Counted from the stretch's first letter, positions 8,360 through 17,593 are shown. The stretch: 64,000 nt of DNA from Gammaproteobacteria bacterium (GCA_012103475.1 WLWS01000005.1:191001-255000), one strand, 5' to 3'. Translations and numbers: made by a program. The notes: generated by a model not told the origin, from the letters alone.

Positions 8360-10702
8360 CTATCGATACCGACAGCAAAAGAACCGGTGCTGAAGGCTTC
8401 GGGCTCTAAGCAAGACTTGGTTTGTGACATTATTATCATTCGCATCGAAGGTATACGCACTTCCCGAGGCATCATCCCATCTGGTCCCACTCACGTTAGT
8501 ACTAGTCTCTGCGGCCCAAAGTGTTTCTCCGGCGCCGTCGGTCAGTGTCTCGCAGGCACCTATTGGTTCCTGATCGTCACAGGCAGTAATTGCCTCAAGT
8601 GGGCAAAGCTGAGCGCCTTTATTCCAGCAGGACTGCATGGCCGCGAAATGATTCAGATTACCGCCGTCGGCCTGGTCCAGACACCACCCTCCTGCAGCAG
8701 TCCAACCGCTCGAACAAGGCGGCGGGGTTGCGGGGATGGGGTCGGCGCAGACCCAGGCCGAACCGCTCCACTTGATTATCTGGTCGGTGCTGCAACTCAG
8801 TGCCGAAAAGGTAGTGATGTCGCTGGTTTTGCCGGTCACGTTGTTCCAGTGAATCGTTGAGTTTTGAGTGTTGTTATCGGTCGCACATACCCAGGCCGAA
8901 CCACTCCACTTGATAATCTGGTCAGTGCTGCAACCCAGTTGCGAAAAAGTAGTGATGTTGGTGCTTTTGCCCGTCACGTTGTCCCAGTGGATCGATGAGT
9001 TTTGGGTGTTGCTATCGTCCGCGCATGCCCAGGCAGAACCGTTCCACTTTGCGACTTGCCCATTGGCGCACGACAGACTATCGAGAATGCCCGATTTAGT
9101 GAATTTGAAGAGCTGCAACACATCCGTACCGTTGTCCACTATGAAAGCCAGGTTGCCCGAGACCGCAACACCTTGCGGTAAATCAATGTTAGTGCCGTCG
9201 CTGTCGAGGGTCACGATGTTGTTTGGATCACTCACATCAAAAAGCTGCAATAAATTCGTGCCAGTGTCCAAAACGTAAGCCACATTGTCCAAGACCGTAA
9301 TTTGAACCGGGGAAACAACATTGCTGTTATCGCTGTCGAGGGCCACAATGTTATTCGGGTCACTCACATCTAAGAGTTGCAACACACCCGCAGCTCTGTC
9401 CACGACATAGGCCACATTGCCTGAAACCGCAACACCTGACAGACTAAGAAAGTTTACCCCGTAGCTGCCGAGAGCCACGATGTTATTTGGGTTGCTCACA
9501 TCGAAGAGCTGTAACACATCCGTATTGAAATCCACGACGTATGCCACGTTGCCCGAGATCGCAACACCCTGCGGAAAATCGAGATTAGTGCCGTCGCTGT
9601 CGAGGGCCACGATGTTGTTTGGATCACTCACATCAAAAAGCTGCAATAAATTCGTGCCAGTGTCCACGACGTAAGCCACATTGCCCGAGACTGCAACCCT
9701 AAAAGGTTGAGAAAGATTGGTCCCGTCACTGTCGAGGGCCACGATGTTATTCGGGTTACTCACATCGAAGAGCTGCAATACACCCGTGACCAGGTCCACG
9801 ACATAGGCCACATTGCCTGAGACCGCAACAGAGGTCGGAGTAGAAAGATTGGTCCCGTCGCTATCGAGAACCACGATGTTATTCGGGTTACTCACATCGA
9901 AGAGCTGCAGTACGTCCGCAATTTGGTCCGTGACATAGACCACGTTGCCCGAGACCGCAACACTATTGGGGATAGAAAGATTTGTCCCGTCGCTATCGAG
10001 AGGCACCAGACTAGACAGCGCGTTTGGCGAAATACTGGCTGCCGTCACCGAGTTTGGCGCGAGCTCCGCGGCAGTGATGCTCCCCGGTGCTATACTTTCC
10101 GATGTAATCGCGCCACTGCCAATTGCCGCTGCGGTCACACTGCCTGGACCAAGCTTCGTCGAGGTCACCGCACCGTTGGCAAGGGCGGCTTCGGTGATGC
10201 TGTCCGGCGCGACGCTCGCCGCGTGCAGGGCATAAGCCGCACACACTAACTGCAAGGTCGGAATAAACGCTTCAAAGCCTGCTACGCCGTCATTGAACCA
10301 AATCTTCAAATACACTGGAGCGTTGTTGGCGACCACCGCCGCCGACAGTGACTGGCTCATGTTGGTAATACTGGTATCACCCAGAGCGACAGCAAACACT
10401 CCGCCGCTAACACCCAGCGCTACTGAACTGCTCGGTTCACTGCCGTTAACGCTGGTCCCATCATGACTCCAGTAGGTAGTCGTTCCCGGCGCATCCACCA
10501 GCGCGAACTTGAACTGGCCGGTACCGTCAAACAGCACCCCAGAGACATCCACCACGCCCTGATAGTTAATAATTTCGGGTACATCCGCTTTAACATTAAT
10601 TACGAAGACCGTTAGCAAAACTGCGAACCAGAGTTGGATTATCCAGTGCTGACGAGATGCTACAGGCGATGGATACTGAAATGGGTAGGTAGGACATTGC
10701 AT
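8360..10702 (-). CDS. Secreted LVIVD-repeat propeller protein
   Basis: A 780-residue exported protein made almost wholly of repeats. The start at ATG 10702 has GAGGAG nine bases upstream; an in-frame TTG at 10729 is less likely. A signal segment (about residues 21-39, ending VINVKA) precedes an INYQG...FKFALVDA domain common in secreted or surface bacterial proteins. Next come about six 10-residue A/P-x-S-I/V-T repeats (about 167-231), seven 44-residue repeats of the LVIVD type (about 234-537; consensus VAVSGNVAYVVD then LLQLFDVSNPNNIV) predicted to close a seven-bladed beta-propeller, and two and a half 46-residue units with KW.GSAWVCA (about 543-655). The last domain is Cys-rich (about 663-780, ending FFCCRYR) and possibly disulfide-bonded. 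Likely extracellular or cell-surface, perhaps for binding. Function unknown; gene content here looks accessory. Confidence 0.85.
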   Translation of the reverse strand: MQCPTYPFQYPSPVASRQHWIIQLWFAVLLTVFVINVKADVPEIINYQGVVDVSGVLFDGTGQFKFALVDAPGTTTYWSHDGTSVNGSEPSSSVALGVSGGVFAVALGDTSITNMSQSLSAAVVANNAPVYLKIWFNDGVAGFEAFIPTLQLVCAAYALHAASVAPDSITEAALANGAVTSTKLGPGSVTAAAIGSGAITSESIAPGSITAAELAPNSVTAASISPNALSSLVPLDSDGTNLSIPNSVAVSGNVVYVTDQIADVLQLFDVSNPNNIVVLDSDGTNLSTPTSVAVSGNVAYVVDLVTGVLQLFDVSNPNNIVALDSDGTNLSQPFRVAVSGNVAYVVDTGTNLLQLFDVSDPNNIVALDSDGTNLDFPQGVAISGNVAYVVDFNTDVLQLFDVSNPNNIVALGSYGVNFLSLSGVAVSGNVAYVVDRAAGVLQLLDVSDPNNIVALDSDNSNVVSPVQITVLDNVAYVLDTGTNLLQLFDVSDPNNIVTLDSDGTNIDLPQGVAVSGNLAFIVDNGTDVLQLFKFTKSGILDSLSCANGQVAKWNGSAWACADDSNTQNSSIHWDNVTGKSTNITTFSQLGCSTDQIIKWSGSAWVCATDNNTQNSTIHWNNVTGKTSDITTFSALSCSTDQIIKWSGSAWVCADPIPATPPPCSSGWTAAGGWCLDQADGGNLNHFAAMQSCWNKGAQLCPLEAITACDDQEPIGACETLTDGAGETLWAAETSTNVSGTRWDDASGSAYTFDANDNNVTNQVLLRARSLQHRFFCCRYR
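8738..9076 (-). repeat. 138-bp coding repeats (KW.GSAWVCA)
   Basis: Two full 46-codon units and a half unit run in tandem within the repeat protein. Each has a Cys, a KW(N/S)GSAW(A/V)CA core, and, in the full units, NTQNS then IHW(D/N)NVTGK. The DNA is similar enough that the recent copies (8738-8940 side) share long near-identical stretches, which points to expansion by duplication. Confidence 0.85.
9092..10003 (-). repeat. Seven 132-bp LVIVD propeller repeats
   Basis: Seven in-frame units of exactly 44 codons each (the last slightly short) repeat LDSDGTNL....VAVSGNVAYVVD....VLQLFDVSNPNNIV. Units 1-4 are closest to each other. Unit 5 (ALGSYGVNF) and unit 6 (DNSNVVSP, ITVLDN) have diverged most. 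The final unit breaks off into FKFTKSG, as a capping strand would. Exact periodicity and high DNA similarity suggest tandem duplication and possible copy-number variation between strains. Confidence 0.92.
10010..10207 (-). repeat. 30-bp (decapeptide) coding repeats
   Basis: About six consecutive 10-codon units of the form P-x-S-I/V-T-x-A-x-I/L-x (for example PGSVTAAAIG, SGAITSESIA, PGSITAAELA, PNSVTAASIS). They link the N-terminal domain to the propeller. Similar short T/A/S/L repeats in other bacterial surface proteins may form beta-helical or stalk structures; that role is inferred here. Confidence 0.8.
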
Positions 10703-10990
10703 GGGGTGAATCTCCTCATCTGTCAACAACGCCAGTCATTGGACTTATTCAAGCACCGGTGGAGTCAATCCATTGTCAAACCTGAGCACTCTGCCGGAGT
10801 TTTTGTTGGAACACGAACAGCAATTCAGCCAAACCCAAACCACTACTAGAGGCGTTGAAGCTTCCCTGAACTACTTCAGACTACGCCATTTCATCACTTA
10901 AAACTAGTTCAAGCACCCCTTCTGCTGCTGTTTTTAACCCAAAACATCCAGCGGGCCCGTACGGTAGCCGCCGAATTTTTATAGGCGTGA

Positions 10991-11221
10991 TGTAAGTTCG
11001 ATGGGCAAGGGAGATCAGCGCCATATAGAAATATCCAAATAGATTCTTGCAACGCACCGGGTACCCAAGGTGATATCAATACATTGGTCATCGACGATGT
11101 GAATGCCGACACAATGGCATTGAGCAGCATTGATATCGCTTCGCCCTCAGACCCCGGAAAGCACTTAAATACGTGTTTCACAGGCGGTTTTCGCCTTTTT
11201 TTGCGGCCTTCGTTATGCTAA
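10991..11221 (+). pseudogene. Possible gene remnant before hppA
   Basis: An open plus-strand frame of about 76 codons with no start codon, bounded upstream by TGA at 10988. Its translation has normal protein character (for example GDINTLVIDDVNADTMALSS and IDIASPSDPGKHLNTCF), unlike a random shadow frame. It runs into an intrinsic terminator at 11182, which suggests that a plus-strand transcript once ended here. I recognise no family. It could instead be a chance open frame; a competing minus-strand open frame covers 10909-11181 but looks less protein-like. Confidence 0.25.
11182..11202 (+). terminator. Intrinsic terminator, plus strand
   Basis: A stem AGGCG/CGCCT with loop GTTTT runs directly into seven Ts (11196-11202). 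There is no T tract on the other strand, so it acts on plus-strand transcripts only. No intact plus-strand gene lies between tRNA-Leu and this point, so it either ends the secG-tRNA read-through or belongs to the remnant before it. Confidence 0.75.
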
Positions 11222-11271
11222 AGTGCGCGCCTTTGAAATAAACGCTGCACTTTTAAAGGGGAAGAATTTAG

Positions 11272-13398
11272 ATGTCAGGCATAACAATGTGGGTAACGAC
11301 AATTCTGTCGCTAATGGGCTTGGGAATAGCCTTCTTTTACATGAAGAAGGTGGTAAATATTCCGCTTGATCTTGGGCTGGATGACGCTCAGTCGGAGAAG
11401 CTGACCTTCATCCACGGTGCTATTGCCACTGGAGCCATGGCGTTCCTGAAGCAGGAATACAAAGTCCTGACGATATTCATGGTGGTTTTTGCCGCCATTA
11501 TCGCCATTCTGATTGACGATACTCATACCTCTGATATTCATGAGGGTATCTATACCGCTATCGCTTTCCTATTTGGTGGTGCGATATCCATCGCTTCCGG
11601 CTATATTGGCATGAAAGTCGCGACTCAAGGAAACGCAAGAACGACAGTTTCTGCGAAGAAAGACATTTCCGCCGCTTACGATGTGGCCATTAACTCTGGT
11701 GCGGTAATGGGATTTGCCCTTGTCGGACTGGCGACCCTCGGACTGGTCATCATCTATGTGGTAATGAGCACCTTGCTTGCTGACCTTGGACCTGAGAACA
11801 ACCACATCCTTATGGAAGTGATTGCCGGCTTTGGACTAGGTGGTTCTACAATCGCCTTGTTTGCACGAGTTGGCGGCGGTATTTTCACGAAGGCCGCAGA
11901 CGTTGGTGCTGACCTTGTAGGTAAAGTTGAACAAGGCATCCCGGAGGATGATCCCCGTAACCCTGCCGTGATCGCTGACAACGTTGGCGACAACGTGGGT
12001 GATGTTGCCGGTATGGGCGCTGACCTTTTCGGTTCTTGTGCAGAAAGCACCTGTGCTGCAATGGTGATAAGTGCGGTAGTGTTTGCCGGTAACCCGGATG
12101 CCATGCTGTTCCCGATTTTGATCAGTGCTGTAGGTATTCCAATTGCTTTGCTCACCAAACTAATGGTTGGCGTAAAGACTGAAGACGATGTTGCCCCTGC
12201 TTTAATGAAGTTGCTAATCATCTCCAGCGCCATTATGGCTGTGGTCATGTACTTCGTTACTGTTGAGCTTATTCCAGATCAATTCGTATTGAACGGCGCT
12301 GACTATACCAACCTCGGTGTGTACTTCTGCTTCCTGGCAGGTCTGGTTTCAGGCCTTGCGGTTGGCCTGCTAACTGGCTACTACACTTCTGAAAAATTCG
12401 GCCCCGTCCAGGAAGTTGCGAAGTCCTGTGAGACGGGTGTTGCCACCAACATCATCTACGGCCTTGCACTCGGCTATAAGAGTACAGTTCTTCCTTATCT
12501 GGCTATTGCAGTAAGCATCTTCATCTCCTGGGAGCTTGCGGGCATGTACGGTATCGCTATCGCCTCTCTGGGTATGCTGGGTAGTTTGGTACTCACTCTT
12601 ACTATCGATGCTTACGGGCCTGTTGCAGACAACGCCGGCGGTATTGCTGAGATGGTTGGTCTGGAATCAGAAGTCAGACGTAGAACGGATATTCTGGACT
12701 CTGCCGGTAATACGACCGCCGCGATTGGTAAAGGCTTTGCCATCGGTGCTGCAATATTGACATCACTGGCTCTGTTCGCAGCTTTTATTACCACTGCCGA
12801 AACATTGCGCGGTGAGCCGATTACGATGAGCTTGCTAGAGCCTTTAGTTTTCACTTTCCTCTTTATTGGTGCAGTTCTGCCATTCCTGTTTTCTGCTATG
12901 ACGATGAAATCGGTAGGTGCTGCGGCATTTGCCATGATTGAAGAGGTGCGTCATCAGTTCAAGACGATTCCAGGCATCATGGAAGGCACAGGCACACCTG
13001 ATTACGCGAAGTGTGTCGCTATATCGACACAGGCAGCGCTAAAAGAAATGATCGCTCCTGGCGTGTTGATCATGGGCTCGCCAATCGTTGTAGGCTTCCT
13101 GTTCGGAGTAGAAGCAGTAGCGGCCATGTTGATCGGCTCGCTAGTTGCTGGTGGCGTTATGGCCATCGCATCATCTAACAGTGGTGGAGCCTGGGACAAT
13201 GCCAAGAAATACATCGAAGCAGGCAACCACGGTGGCAAAGGCTCGGATGAGCACACTGCAGCGGTTGTTGGTGATACTGTAGGTGATCCGATGAAAGATA
13301 CGTCAGGTCCTTCACTGAATATCCTTATCAAATTATCTGCGATTCTGAGTTTGGTATTCACACCATTCTTCGTTCAGTATGGTGGTATCATGCTTTAA
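11272..13398 (+). CDS. hppA: Membrane-bound ion-pumping pyrophosphatase
   Basis: A 708-residue integral inner-membrane pump that couples PPi hydrolysis to H+ (or Na+) export. The catalytic stretch is visible as [11 protein letters not shown], then [19 protein letters not shown] and GMGADLFGS (about residues 205-250), with a second acidic cluster [15 protein letters not shown] near the C-terminus. The K+-dependence position reads [10 protein letters not shown], with Ala where K+-independent enzymes have Lys, so a K+-stimulated type is inferred. H+ versus Na+ cannot be decided by eye. About 15-16 membrane helices are expected. ATG 11272 follows AAGGGGAAG. A strong terminator follows the stop. 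Confidence 0.95.
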   Translation: MSGITMWVTTILSLMGLGIAFFYMKKVVNIPLDLGLDDAQSEKLTFIHGAIATGAMAFLKQEYKVLTIFMVVFAAIIAILIDDTHTSDIHEGIYTAIAFLFGGAISIASGYIGMKVATQGNARTTVSAKKDISAAYDVAINSGAVMGFALVGLATLGLVIIYVVMSTLLADLGPENNHILMEVIAGFGLGGSTIALFARVGGGIFTKAADVGADLVGKVEQGIPEDDPRNPAVIADNVGDNVGDVAGMGADLFGSCAESTCAAMVISAVVFAGNPDAMLFPILISAVGIPIALLTKLMVGVKTEDDVAPALMKLLIISSAIMAVVMYFVTVELIPDQFVLNGADYTNLGVYFCFLAGLVSGLAVGLLTGYYTSEKFGPVQEVAKSCETGVATNIIYGLALGYKSTVLPYLAIAVSIFISWELAGMYGIAIASLGMLGSLVLTLTIDAYGPVADNAGGIAEMVGLESEVRRRTDILDSAGNTTAAIGKGFAIGAAILTSLALFAAFITTAETLRGEPITMSLLEPLVFTFLFIGAVLPFLFSAMTMKSVGAAAFAMIEEVRHQFKTIPGIMEGTGTPDYAKCVAISTQAALKEMIAPGVLIMGSPIVVGFLFGVEAVAAMLIGSLVAGGVMAIASSNSGGAWDNAKKYIEAGNHGGKGSDEHTAAVVGDTVGDPMKDTSGPSLNILIKLSAILSLVFTPFFVQYGGIML

Positions 13399-13420
13399 GC
13401 GGACAAAAAACGGTCGAAAA

Positions 13421-13447
13421 AAAGGGAGTCAATTGACTCCCTTTTTT
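13421..13447. terminator. Bidirectional terminator hppA / psiE-like
   Basis: A perfect 9-bp inverted repeat GGGAGTCAA/TTGACTCCC (13424-13441) is flanked by an A-run on the left and six Ts on the right, so it can terminate hppA from the left and the convergent psiE-like gene from the right. Confidence 0.9.
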
Positions 13448-13523
13448 ATTGCCCGGAGATTGATTTAAGTTTCTGCGACTTTCGAAATGAAGCAGTGAGC
13501 TCAATAATCAGGATTTTGTTCGC

Positions 13524-13979
13524 CTAAGCTGTTCCATCTCCTTCTGAATCACCATAGGGAAAATTCTTTGAGCTGTATCGAATTACGAGATTAGCAACAG
13601 CCAACAGCAGGATTGCACCTGCGACGTATAGTATTTCCAGAGTCGGTTGATGGTGTACTTGTAGATCGCCAATCAACATGCGGGTCAGGGCCGTGATAGC
13701 GACATAGATAAGAAATCGGACCGGCATGTGGTTGGTTTTGAAATAAATACCAACCATTGCACCGAGTTCAAGATAGATGAAGAGTAAGAGAATATCCGCT
13801 ATGGTTGCGTGACCTGTCGCTACCATTTCCATGAAGGCAATCACCGCTGACCATGCGGTTGCCCCGCCAATGGCAAACAATGCAAGATAGTGGAAGCCAT
13901 CAACCAGTAAGTTGCCAATTACCTCGGAAAATTCTTTTAGCTTCTGATTCAGCTTATCTGCCTGATTCGTCTTACTCAT
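13524..13979 (-). CDS. PsiE-family membrane protein
   Basis: A 151-residue inner-membrane protein with four predicted helices. The YVAITALTRMLIGD segment (about residues 91-104) and the topology match the phosphate-starvation-inducible PsiE family, whose biochemical function is not known. The cytosolic N-terminus is charged, and the C-terminus is short and acidic. It stands alone, convergent with hppA across a shared terminator. No Pho box was recognised upstream, so phosphate control is not shown by sequence. Confidence 0.85.
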   Translation of the reverse strand: MSKTNQADKLNQKLKEFSEVIGNLLVDGFHYLALFAIGGATAWSAVIAFMEMVATGHATIADILLLFIYLELGAMVGIYFKTNHMPVRFLIYVAITALTRMLIGDLQVHHQPTLEILYVAGAILLLAVANLVIRYSSKNFPYGDSEGDGTA

Positions 13980-14144
13980 AAATCACTCCATTGAATTCAC
14001 TATTTAGAATAAATCGTTTAAGCAAGAGTCGCAATCTCTTAGATTTAACTGAAATTGATAGTGAATAAGGTGAAAATTACTGAAAAATACATCATTATCA
14101 TTCAAGTGCCAGCCACAGCCACATTCAAACAGGAGTAATGTTTC

Positions 14145-15035
14145 ATGCGAAAGATCATGCAATATGTCAGCGCCGCCATCCTGTTGCAGGGACTCATTGG
14201 TTCTTGTCTCGCCGAGACAGATGAAAAATCCACACTTATCTCCCTGCAGGAAGCCGTTACTACCACGCAACAGCCTGCCGACTATCGACTGAATTACGGC
14301 CCCGGCGTATTTCAATTCGGCGATCTGCGCTTACCGGAAGGTGAAGGCCCGTATCCGCTGGTAGTAATTATCCACGGTGGTTGCTGGACGGCGAAATACG
14401 GTCTACACCTGATGGATGCGATGGCTGAGCGCCTCACCAGCCTGGGCTTTGCCACATGGAATCCGGAGTTTCGTCGGATTGGTATGAAAGGTGGCGAATG
14501 GTCAGACATTTTTACCGACGTGCTCATGGCCACCCATTACGTTGATAACCTGGCCAGTCGCTTTAATCTGGATAGACAAAATATTACTCTCACCGGCCAC
14601 TCCTCCGGTGGCCATCTGGTCTTATGGCTCGCCCATCAACAACAATTGATCAATAAACATGAAAAACTGAATATAAAGGCCGTAGTGTCTCTAGCGCCAT
14701 TGACTGATTTAAGCAAGGTGGCCCAGGACGACTCGCTCCCCTGCCATGATACCGTGGGTGGACTAATGGGTGGTTCACTGGCGGAATTTCCAAAACGTTA
14801 CCAGCAAGCCTCACCTGTACAAATGGCGGATACCGACTTAAAAATAGTAGTCGTCAATGGTGATCAGGATAGCAAAGGTTTCTACAGACAATTTGTAGAT
14901 TACAGGCAAAGTATGAAAAAGCGCAGTCGGAAAATCTCGCACCTGGAGGTAGCACCATCGGGCCACTTTGAAATGATCACCCCGGGCACCAATGCCTGGC
15001 AAGATTTAGAAAAAGTCTTTCTTAGATTAAAATAA
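14145..15035 (+). CDS. Secreted alpha/beta hydrolase
   Basis: A 296-residue alpha/beta-hydrolase with a signal peptide (about 1-23, cleavage near CLAE). The oxyanion motif HGGCW (about 77-81) and nucleophile GHSSGG (S153) resemble kynurenine-formamidase/BD-FAE-type esterases. The acid is probably in VVNGDQDS (about 242) and the base in APSGHFEM (about 274). HGGxW enzymes of this group cleave small esters or amides. Export argues against a tryptophan-pathway role and for a periplasmic esterase. AGGAG precedes ATG 14145. The AT-rich DUF6165 gene starts 50 bases downstream. Confidence 0.88.
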   Translation: MRKIMQYVSAAILLQGLIGSCLAETDEKSTLISLQEAVTTTQQPADYRLNYGPGVFQFGDLRLPEGEGPYPLVVIIHGGCWTAKYGLHLMDAMAERLTSLGFATWNPEFRRIGMKGGEWSDIFTDVLMATHYVDNLASRFNLDRQNITLTGHSSGGHLVLWLAHQQQLINKHEKLNIKAVVSLAPLTDLSKVAQDDSLPCHDTVGGLMGGSLAEFPKRYQQASPVQMADTDLKIVVVNGDQDSKGFYRQFVDYRQSMKKRSRKISHLEVAPSGHFEMITPGTNAWQDLEKVFLRLK

Positions 15036-15085
15036 TAAAAACTGTGAAAAAACTGATTTTTGTAAAACCAAATTTAGGAGAATAA

Positions 15086-15475
15086 GTGAGCATTAAAGTA
15101 GATATATCAGTCGGTGAACTACTGGATAAGATAACGATTCTTGAAATTAAGGCCGAGAGAATTACCGACCCGGGGAAGTTGAATAACGTCAATAAAGAAT
15201 TGTCAGTATTAATACAACAGTGGGAAACTTCTGAATATTCTAGTTGTGATTTGACTAGCGAAATCGCTGAACTTAAAAAGATAAATGAGCAACTATGGGA
15301 AATTGAGGATGCAATCAGGGACGAAGAAAAAAATAAAACATTCGATGAGCGGTTTATAGATCTCGCTCGTTCGGTATATGTTGTTAATGATAATCGCGCA
15401 AAAATGAAACACATTATTAATGAGAAGGCCGGATCTGAGCTGACTGAAGAAAAATCATACAGTGAATATAATTAA
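15086..15475 (+). CDS. DUF6165-family protein
   Basis: A 129-residue soluble, highly charged helical protein. The N-terminal VDISVGELLDKITILEIKAE and the following spaced leucines and glutamates are typical of DUF6165, a family often found beside LPS/glycan glycosyltransferase genes. GTG 15086 follows a clear AGGAG. The GT9 glycosyltransferase starts 63 bases after its stop. The two genes are distinctly more AT-rich than their neighbours, with many AAA/ATT codons, consistent with acquired surface-polysaccharide genes. Biochemical function is unknown. Confidence 0.82.
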   Translation: MSIKVDISVGELLDKITILEIKAERITDPGKLNNVNKELSVLIQQWETSEYSSCDLTSEIAELKKINEQLWEIEDAIRDEEKNKTFDERFIDLARSVYVVNDNRAKMKHIINEKAGSELTEEKSYSEYN

Positions 15476-15538
15476 AGACTGTTAATGCTTTATCACTAAC
15501 CATCTTTTTTGAATATACGGACCCTCGCTAATATTTTT

Positions 15539-16480
15539 ATGACGGTTAAACGAATATTATTCATTGGACTTAGTTCTATTGGTGATGTAGTGATGACAAC
15601 ACCAGTATTACAGTCTATGCATAAACTATACCCCGAAGCCTTGTTCGATATAGTTACTGATAAACGTTCAATCGCACTATACGAAAATTATCCTTTTAAA
15701 GGTCAGCTCTATGTAAAAGATAAAAAAAAACCACTAAGAGGCGTGCCAGATTTAATGTTTAAACTCTGGAAAAACCGATATGACATCATTGTCGATTTAA
15801 GAACCGATGGCCTCGCCTATTTATTGAGAAGTAAAAAAAGATACACAAAATGGTCTGCTAAGAGCTATGGCCCTCATGCAGTGGAAGACTTATTGGGTGT
15901 TATTGCCTTATTGCATCAGGAACAGGCTATACCGCATCCGCAAGTTTGGATATCTGACTCTGATCGGGATTACGCAAATAATAAATTATCCGTTTTCGAG
16001 GATAAGAACAGTTTATTGGCTTTGTCCGTCGGTGATCCGAATAAACCTTTTAAAACGCTGCCAATAGAAAAATTCATAGATATACTTGTTCGACATAAAG
16101 ATAATTTTTCCGGATTAATCTTTTTGGGAGGCGATTCTGAAGCTGAAAATACAAAAAAAGTGATTGAGCAGATTAGTACGCCTTATGTCAATGTTGCTGG
16201 AAATACTTTATTGGAATCAGCTGCTTTGATAGAAAAATCTTGTCTTTATATCGGCCCTGATTCTGGTTTAGGTCATATTGCCAGTGCAGTAAAAACTCCT
16301 ACCATTAGTTTTTTTAGTCAAGTAAGTCCGGAGCGCTTTAGTCCCTGGGGTGATTCTGCTGTTTGTATTCGTGGTGAAAATAATGATGCTCGTAATATTC
16401 CTGTTGATAAAGTAAGCCAGGCTATCAGGCAGTTGCAGAAAAGTAGCCAGGTGAGTATCGAATCGCGCCTGGATTCCTAA
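15539..16480 (+). CDS. GT9 heptosyltransferase-like glycosyltransferase
   Basis: A glycosyltransferase family 9 protein (GT-B fold), the family of ADP-heptose:LPS heptosyltransferases. The N-terminal IGLSSIGDVVMTTPVLQSM and the C-terminal IGPDSGLGHIAS with the following PTISFF are the GT9 signatures for acceptor and nucleotide-sugar binding. ATG 15539 fits the family N-terminus (TVKRILFIG); an in-frame TTG at 15509 would add ten unneeded residues. The product is 313 residues, slightly short for the family. Paired with a DUF6165 gene and AT-rich, it probably adds a sugar to LPS core or another envelope glycan. Confidence 0.88.
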   Translation: MTVKRILFIGLSSIGDVVMTTPVLQSMHKLYPEALFDIVTDKRSIALYENYPFKGQLYVKDKKKPLRGVPDLMFKLWKNRYDIIVDLRTDGLAYLLRSKKRYTKWSAKSYGPHAVEDLLGVIALLHQEQAIPHPQVWISDSDRDYANNKLSVFEDKNSLLALSVGDPNKPFKTLPIEKFIDILVRHKDNFSGLIFLGGDSEAENTKKVIEQISTPYVNVAGNTLLESAALIEKSCLYIGPDSGLGHIASAVKTPTISFFSQVSPERFSPWGDSAVCIRGENNDARNIPVDKVSQAIRQLQKSSQVSIESRLDS

Positions 16481-16519
16481 TGACTTTATCTTTCGAGTAG
16501 CGATTAATGTATTCCCATA

Positions 16520-17584
16520 CTATTTCTTCGATATTAAATCCAGTTTAAAACCATTTCGTAATATACGAATGGTATATTGATCACCACTTTTCAATGTTTG
16601 AAGATGATCACTAATAGCTTCCGGTTTTCTCGCATCAACATCAATACCATCAACTGAAAGAATAATATCTCCACCAATAACCAGCGGTCTGTCCAGTACC
16701 TTAATAGGTATCGTGCCTTCTTTTAAGCCTGTCAATTGTGCGGGTGAGCCTCGCGCTACTTTTTGCACCAGATATCCGAATTTCTGCGGCACGTTAAATG
16801 CCTTCGCCAGATCGCCTGACAGCAGAACTCCTTCCAGACCAGTCCATGCGGTTTTCTGCTTGAACAGAACATCATAAGCAGCATTGGCTGTCACCACAAA
16901 ACCAACCCCTTCGAATCCACCTGACTTACTCAGAATAGAACTCACGATACCAATCACCTTACCCTGCATATTGAACATCGGCCCGCCGGAATTACCGGTG
17001 TTGATGGCGGCGTCAGTCTGGAACAATTCTGTTTTAATATTCGGATTACTTTGCACTCCATCTTTGTGCCGGCTTGATATATAACCGACAGAGAGCGAGT
17101 AATCGAGTCCGAAAGGCGCTCCAACAACATAGACTTGTTCACCCACTTTTGTTTTATCGGAGTCAGCCAATTTGGCCGGCTTGACGCCTTTCGGAATGCT
17201 ATCTACTTTTAGTAAAGCCACATCCTGAACAGGATCTGAGGAAATCACCTTTGCATCCACGCGCACATCTCCTATAAAAGCGACCCGCACCGTGTCAGCG
17301 GTATGTACTACATGCGCAGCTGTCATAATATGCCCTTCCTTATCTACCAGCACACCGGAGCCCAGGCTTGGCGAAGAAACCAGAGTACCCACACGTTGTT
17401 CATCGATTCGATGCTGAATAGTGTGAATAACAACTACTGAAGACTTTGATTGTTCAAACAGCTCGGCAACAGACTTATCCGCAGCAAGAACTGAGGAGTG
17501 ATTGAGGACCAGAAATATCGCAATAATTATGGTTTTTTTTATAAGGCTTCCAGAAGACCGAAATAAAATTGACGGTAGAACCAA
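16520..17584 (-). CDS. HtrA/DegP-like serine protease with PDZ
   Basis: A periplasmic trypsin-fold protease of 354 residues. A signal peptide (about 15-35, ending VLAADK) is followed by the catalytic domain with His in TAAHVV (H91), Asp in QDVALLKVD (D121) and Ser in NTGNSGGPMF (S199). One C-terminal PDZ domain (about 245-350) makes it DegS/HtrA-like rather than two-PDZ DegP. The only plausible start is TTG 17584; there is no ATG before the catalytic domain. It begins 9 bases after the stop of the truncated DUF900 hydrolase frame, suggesting former cotranscription. Role: periplasmic quality control or stress proteolysis. Confidence 0.9.
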   Translation of the reverse strand: MVLPSILFRSSGSLIKKTIIIAIFLVLNHSSVLAADKSVAELFEQSKSSVVVIHTIQHRIDEQRVGTLVSSPSLGSGVLVDKEGHIMTAAHVVHTADTVRVAFIGDVRVDAKVISSDPVQDVALLKVDSIPKGVKPAKLADSDKTKVGEQVYVVGAPFGLDYSLSVGYISSRHKDGVQSNPNIKTELFQTDAAINTGNSGGPMFNMQGKVIGIVSSILSKSGGFEGVGFVVTANAAYDVLFKQKTAWTGLEGVLLSGDLAKAFNVPQKFGYLVQKVARGSPAQLTGLKEGTIPIKVLDRPLVIGGDIILSVDGIDVDARKPEAISDHLQTLKSGDQYTIRILRNGFKLDLISKK

Positions 17585-17593
17585 TCTTACAGC

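Larger units (their letters stand above)
10703..11271. other. Long intergenic region before hppA
   Basis: About 570 bases separate the repeat protein from hppA. The left part should hold the repeat-protein promoter (minus strand), though no clear -35/-10 was identified; the start-proximal GAGGAG ribosome site is clear. The right half contains an open plus-strand frame with protein-like composition but no start codon (see 10991-11221), and an intrinsic terminator at 11182-11202. The last 70 bases carry the hppA promoter and an AAGGGGAAG ribosome site. Confidence 0.5.

Noticed and set aside
8868..9674. Plus-strand open frames across the repeat gene
   Set aside because: They arise because the in-phase repeats keep the antisense frame open. 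Their translation is low in complexity and has no start context.
9092..10003. CRISPR-like repeat spacing
   Set aside because: The 132-bp units are continuous, in frame and encode LVIVD repeats; no separate spacers exist.
10909..11181. Minus-strand 90-codon frame
   Set aside because: No ribosome site, poor composition, and it opposes the more protein-like plus-strand remnant.
13980..14144. FNR-like site TTGATAGTGAATAA
   Set aside because: Only one half-site matches; the second half deviates at two of five positions.
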